Positions 6,970 to 8,895 of a DNA stretch of 8,895 nt are shown here, piece after piece. Made by a program: the position numbers and the translations under genes. Position 1 is the stretch's first letter; each line of letters begins with the position of its first letter. The stretch lies in assembly GCA_938084085.1 (NCBI GenBank), contig CALKDV010000119.1:1-8895 (forward strand), read 5' to 3'. The DNA is from an uncultured Nannocystaceae bacterium (GTDB lineage: Bacteria; Myxococcota_A; Polyangia; Nannocystales; Nannocystaceae). The notes beneath the pieces were generated by a model. That model was not told the DNA's origin. It searched no databases and saw nothing but the letters and a program-made list of their open reading frames with translations.

Positions 6970-7053
6970 CCACGGAATCCCAAGAATTCCGGCTTTTAAG
7001 GGGAATCGTCTCGCGGCAAACCAAGGCAGGGTGCGCCGGTGACGACAATTAAG

Positions 7054-7088
7054 GACGACCATGGTCGCGAACTGCGAACATGGTCGTC
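7054..7088 (-). terminator. Hairpin just downstream of tRNA-Ala
   Basis: A 10-bp perfect stem (7054-7063 with 7079-7088, GACGACCATG against its complement) continues after one G/A mismatch into a 4-bp inner stem (7065-7068 with 7074-7077) closed by a 5-base loop. On the tRNA strand it begins 5 bases after the mature 3' end and is followed by CCTTAATTGT, which is only moderately T-rich. It probably ends the tRNA transcript and separates it from the next minus-strand gene. A protein-binding palindrome is the alternative. Confidence 0.5.
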
Positions 7089-7093
7089 GTGGG

Positions 7094-7166
7094 TGGAGGC
7101 TAAGGGGCTCGAACCCTTGACCTTCGCGCTGCCAGCGCGACGCTCTCCCAGCTGAGCTAAGCCCCC
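7094..7166 (-). tRNA. tRNA-Ala (anticodon GGC)
   Basis: A complete 73-base cloverleaf folds on the minus strand: acceptor GGGGGCT with AGCCTCC, D-stem GCTC/GAGC with loop AGCTGGGA, anticodon stem TCGCG/CGCGA enclosing CTGGCAG (anticodon GGC at 34-36), a 5-base variable loop AGGTC, T-stem AAGGG/CCCTT with loop TTCGAAC, and discriminator A73. The acceptor holds a single G3:U70 wobble, the identity element for alanyl-tRNA synthetase, which confirms alanine. It reads GCC and GCU codons. The bases after the discriminator are CCC, so the 3' CCA is not encoded and must be added by the nucleotidyltransferase. It is divergent from exbB, with a promoter-like pair at 7202-7231 and a hairpin after its 3' end. 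Confidence 0.97.
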
Positions 7167-7175
7167 AATTGTGGT

Positions 7176-7218
7176 GTCCGCCCTCTCTGGCGCGGACGCC
7201 GTGAATAGCAGCGTCCGC
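7176..7218. repeat. Three-arm inverted repeat (GTCCGC / GCGGAC / GTCCGC) in the tRNA promoter and leader
   Basis: GCGGACGC (7192-7199) and GCGTCCGC (7211-7218) form an 8-bp perfect inverted repeat with an 11-base spacer. The same central GCGGAC (7192-7197) can instead pair with GTCCGC at 7176-7181. The pairs are mutually exclusive. The 7192-7218 pair flanks the tRNA -10 (7202-7207); the 7176-7197 pair would form a hairpin in the tRNA precursor leader. Confidence 0.6.
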
Positions 7219-7231
7219 CGAGCCACGTCAA
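7202..7231 (-). promoter_or_regulatory. Promoter candidate for tRNA-Ala
   Basis: On the minus strand TTGACG (7231-7226; five of six to consensus), an 18-base spacer and TATTCA (7207-7202; three of six) lie about 35 bases before the tRNA 5' end, a normal distance for a short precursor leader. The -10 sits in the loop between two inverted-repeat arms. Confidence 0.5.
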
Positions 7232-7327
7232 GCCTAATCGGTAGAGCCAATCCAGCGCGGCGTTGGAAGGCTCCTAGACGCCTATCTTGCGCACTGGGGA
7301 TGAAATGCGGATCCTCTGTCTCCCATC

Positions 7328-8068
7328 ATGAATGCGCAAAATCCGGCGGACTTGCTGAGCCTCTTCGAACAAGGGGGCCCGTTGATGTGGGTCATCTTGA
7401 TGGCCTCCGTCGTGGGGCTGTTTTTTTTCCTCGAGCGGATGTACACGCTCGCCCCTCAGCGGGTGCTGCCTCGGGCCTTCGTGGATCGTATTCGCGGCAT
7501 GGCGGCGCGGGGCGAGACGCGGGGGGCCCAGCTGCTGTGTGAGGAGAATGGAGCCTCGGTTGCGTTGATGATGGCCGCGGCGCTGCGGACCAGCGCTCGA
7601 GGGGCCACGCGGGCAGAGATCAAAGAGTCGGTAGAAGAGGTCGGAGGTCGGGAAGTCGCGCACCTCGATCGCCACGTCGAGATCGTGGGGACCGTGGCTT
7701 CGGTGACGCCGTTGCTCGGGCTGCTCGGCACGGTGTGGGGCATGATTCAGGTGTTCCAACGCTTCGTGGACGCCTACGCTGACGGCGCCGCTACGCCGGA
7801 CGTGTTCGCCACGGGTATTTGGACGGCGTTGATCACCACGGCGTTCGGGTTGTTTGTCGCGATCCCCACTCTCGTCCTCTACAAGTATCTTCAGGGGCGC
7901 AATGACCGGCTGATCGTGCTGATGGAGGAGGACGCCATGGGCTTGGTAGACTTGCTGGAGGAGACCCGCCGCAACGGCGTGGCTCGCGACAGTGGCGGAG
8001 ACTCCAATCACTCATCGTCCGATCCGGGACGCGACGCGCGAGACGCGGGTGAGACGGAGAGCGCGTAG
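7328..8068 (+). CDS. exbB: ExbB/TolQ/MotA-family proton channel subunit
   Basis: A 246-residue inner-membrane protein that with ExbD/TolR uses the proton gradient to drive an outer-membrane or envelope process. It has the family layout: one N-terminal membrane helix (about 18-37, GPLMWVILMASVVGLFFFLE), a cytoplasmic helical loop (about 40-115), and two C-terminal helices, at about 117-141 with the signature TPLLGLLGTVWGMI (127-140) and at about 160-186 with TALITTAFGLFVAIPTL (166-182). Thr170/Thr171 lie in the third helix, where the family keeps hydroxyl residues lining the proton path. The C-terminal tail after about 212 is hydrophilic and rich in Ser, Asp, Arg and Gly. The ATG at 7328 is the natural start because it places the first helix at the family position; no Shine-Dalgarno is seen. 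TATCTT (7283-7288) is a possible -10 with a poor -35. exbD follows after two bases. TolQ versus ExbB cannot be decided without a partner; no TonB, TolA or TolB is in view. Confidence 0.93.
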   Translation: MNAQNPADLLSLFEQGGPLMWVILMASVVGLFFFLERMYTLAPQRVLPRAFVDRIRGMAARGETRGAQLLCEENGASVALMMAAALRTSARGATRAEIKESVEEVGGREVAHLDRHVEIVGTVASVTPLLGLLGTVWGMIQVFQRFVDAYADGAATPDVFATGIWTALITTAFGLFVAIPTLVLYKYLQGRNDRLIVLMEEDAMGLVDLLEETRRNGVARDSGGDSNHSSSDPGRDARDAGETESA

Positions 8069-8070
8069 GT

Positions 8071-8490
8071 ATGGGCATCTTGCAGCACGCCCGAGGCGGC
8101 CGGCGTCGTCGTCGGTCGGAGGCGACCATCGAGATGACGCCGCTCATTGACATCACGTTTCAGCTGCTCATCTTCTTCTTGCTGACCGCGACGTTCCAGG
8201 ATTTCTCGTCACTTGACGTGGAACTCGCACAGGCAAAAAACGCCGAGAAGCGAGAACAAAAGCAGTCGGTGCTCGTGAGCATCTCGGAGGATGGCCGCGT
8301 CGAGATCGATCGGGTGCTCGTGGACTTCCGGGAGCTCGAACTGCGACTTTGCAAGGCGCGTGAAGAGGGGCGGGTGGCCGTAAATATTCGGGCCGACAAG
8401 AGCTCCCGTCATGAGTCATTGGTGGGGGCCATGGACGTGGCGAAGCGATGTGGCTTCGAGGCGCTGGGCATCCTCCACAGTCAAAACTGA
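8071..8490 (+). CDS. exbD: ExbD/TolR-family biopolymer transport protein
   Basis: A 139-residue partner of the ExbB-like channel. The N-terminus is strongly basic, with five consecutive Arg at 11-15, and holds the inner-membrane orientation. The single membrane helix (about 24-45) begins in the signature MTPLIDITFQLLIFFLL, with the proton-carrying Asp27 conserved. Residues 50-139 form the periplasmic domain, whose pattern SVLVSISEDGRVEID and the later VAVNIRADKSS (about 110-120) matches the family. The length is typical. The ATG at 8071 is 2 bases after the exbB stop, with GGAGA (8056-8060) 10 bases upstream, the only reasonable Shine-Dalgarno of the complete genes here. This spacing implies one transcript with exbB. 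The following gene is on the opposite strand, so the operon ends here; no clear terminator hairpin is visible in the 28-base gap. Confidence 0.95.
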   Translation: MGILQHARGGRRRRRSEATIEMTPLIDITFQLLIFFLLTATFQDFSSLDVELAQAKNAEKREQKQSVLVSISEDGRVEIDRVLVDFRELELRLCKAREEGRVAVNIRADKSSRHESLVGAMDVAKRCGFEALGILHSQN

Positions 8491-8518
8491 GCGCTGGCTG
8501 GGCAGTCCTCGGGCTCTC

Positions 8519-8895
8519 TCACGAGCGCGCGCCGTACTTTTCGTCCATCCACGCCCGGATTTTGGGGATCGCTGCCACCTGCTGCACGAGCACGCGTAGC
8601 CGGGGGGTCTCCTCCAGGAGGTTGGTAGGGATACCGTCGAGGATTCCTCCAACGAGCCAATCGAGGGCGCGCCACAAGGCGATGTCTGCCACGGTCATCT
8701 GCGATCCCACCGCCCACGGTCCTGGCCCGAAGCTCTCGATCCGCCGTTCGAGGAGCCGCAAGAACGTTGGCAGCCCCTCTTCGCCCACCTCACGCCGCAT
8801 CTTTGCTTTGCGCGCGGGGTCCTTCTCGGCCATCGAGGGTCCGATCAATGTCACGAGCTGCTCGATGGCGTGGAGCAGCTCATCCACGCGAGCCG
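8519..8895 (-). CDS. Glutathione S-transferase-like protein, C-terminal domain (5' part outside window)
   Basis: The frame is open from the right edge to a TGA at 8519-8521, giving the last 124 residues of a larger protein. It matches the all-helical C-terminal domain of a glutathione S-transferase, closest in style to the sigma-like group: an early helix with ELLHAIEQLVTLIGP, a basic stretch KDPARKAKMRRE, a long helix LPTFLRLLERRIESF, then WAVGSQMTVADIALWRALDWL. In that last segment T-V-A-D is the N-capping box conserved across GSTs, and Asp is present. The C-terminus (IPKIRAWMDEKYGARS) resembles the usual final helix. The thioredoxin-fold N-domain that binds glutathione should lie beyond the window, so activity cannot be judged. 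A GTG at 8887 is in frame, but starting there would leave only half of a GST. It is convergent with exbD, 28 bases away, and probably unrelated to it. Confidence 0.85.
   Translation of the reverse strand, partial: ARVDELLHAIEQLVTLIGPSMAEKDPARKAKMRREVGEEGLPTFLRLLERRIESFGPGPWAVGSQMTVADIALWRALDWLVGGILDGIPTNLLEETPRLRVLVQQVAAIPKIRAWMDEKYGARS

Noticed and set aside
6974..6990. Small inverted repeat GGAAT-N7-ATTCC upstream of the 577-codon gene
   Set aside because: A 5-bp stem is too short to distinguish from chance, and it lies upstream of the better promoter match.
6996..7250. An 84-codon minus-strand frame and other small frames around the tRNA
   Set aside because: They run through the tRNA gene and have no ribosome-binding site or recognisable protein content.
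7274..8011. A 245-codon minus-strand frame opposite exbB
   Set aside because: Antisense to an ExbB with clear membrane helices and signature; the minus translation is His/Arg/Gln-rich without domains.

Overview
The window is a dense, GC-rich, ordinary-looking bacterial chromosomal segment. Codon use, the many lipobox-type signal peptides, a long proline/alanine-rich single-pass membrane protein and unpartnered ExbB/ExbD genes suggest a Gram-negative from the Myxococcota (former Deltaproteobacteria) or a neighbouring group. This is inference from style; there is no rRNA or marker gene to confirm it.

Layout. Left arm (1-1159, minus strand): a short-chain dehydrogenase/reductase gene whose stop codon overlaps the GTG start of a lipoprotein gene that runs off the left edge. 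A 127-bp divergent region follows. Then, on the plus strand, comes a 789-residue YyaL/SPATA20-like protein (thioredoxin-fold plus alpha/alpha barrel) with a lipoprotein-type signal peptide. Eighteen bases after it is an amidase-signature hydrolase with an intact Lys-Ser-Ser triad. The amidase converges on a minus-strand gene for a 577-residue, unrecognised single-pass membrane protein; a strong GC hairpin sits at the junction. Right of that are a minus-strand tRNA-Ala(GGC) with its own promoter and a downstream hairpin, then a plus-strand ExbB/TolQ-ExbD/TolR pair. The right edge cuts a minus-strand glutathione S-transferase-like gene.

How they work together. SDR and lipoprotein look translationally coupled. 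ExbB and ExbD form one proton-driven energiser, but no TonB/TolA partner or receptor is in view. The 577-residue protein has a long disordered, probably cytoplasmic half and a compact probably periplasmic half built from two related modules, each with a cysteine pair. It is the least explained gene here.

Several start codons (1287, 3675, 6933) have no Shine-Dalgarno but carry a TAnnnT hexamer 6-7 bases upstream, which suggests leaderless transcripts. I see no CRISPR array, insertion sequence, phage gene, defence system or other clear new multi-gene system. The items most worth a second look are the 577-residue protein, the leaderless pattern, the apparently exported YyaL-like protein and the three-arm repeat around the tRNA promoter.
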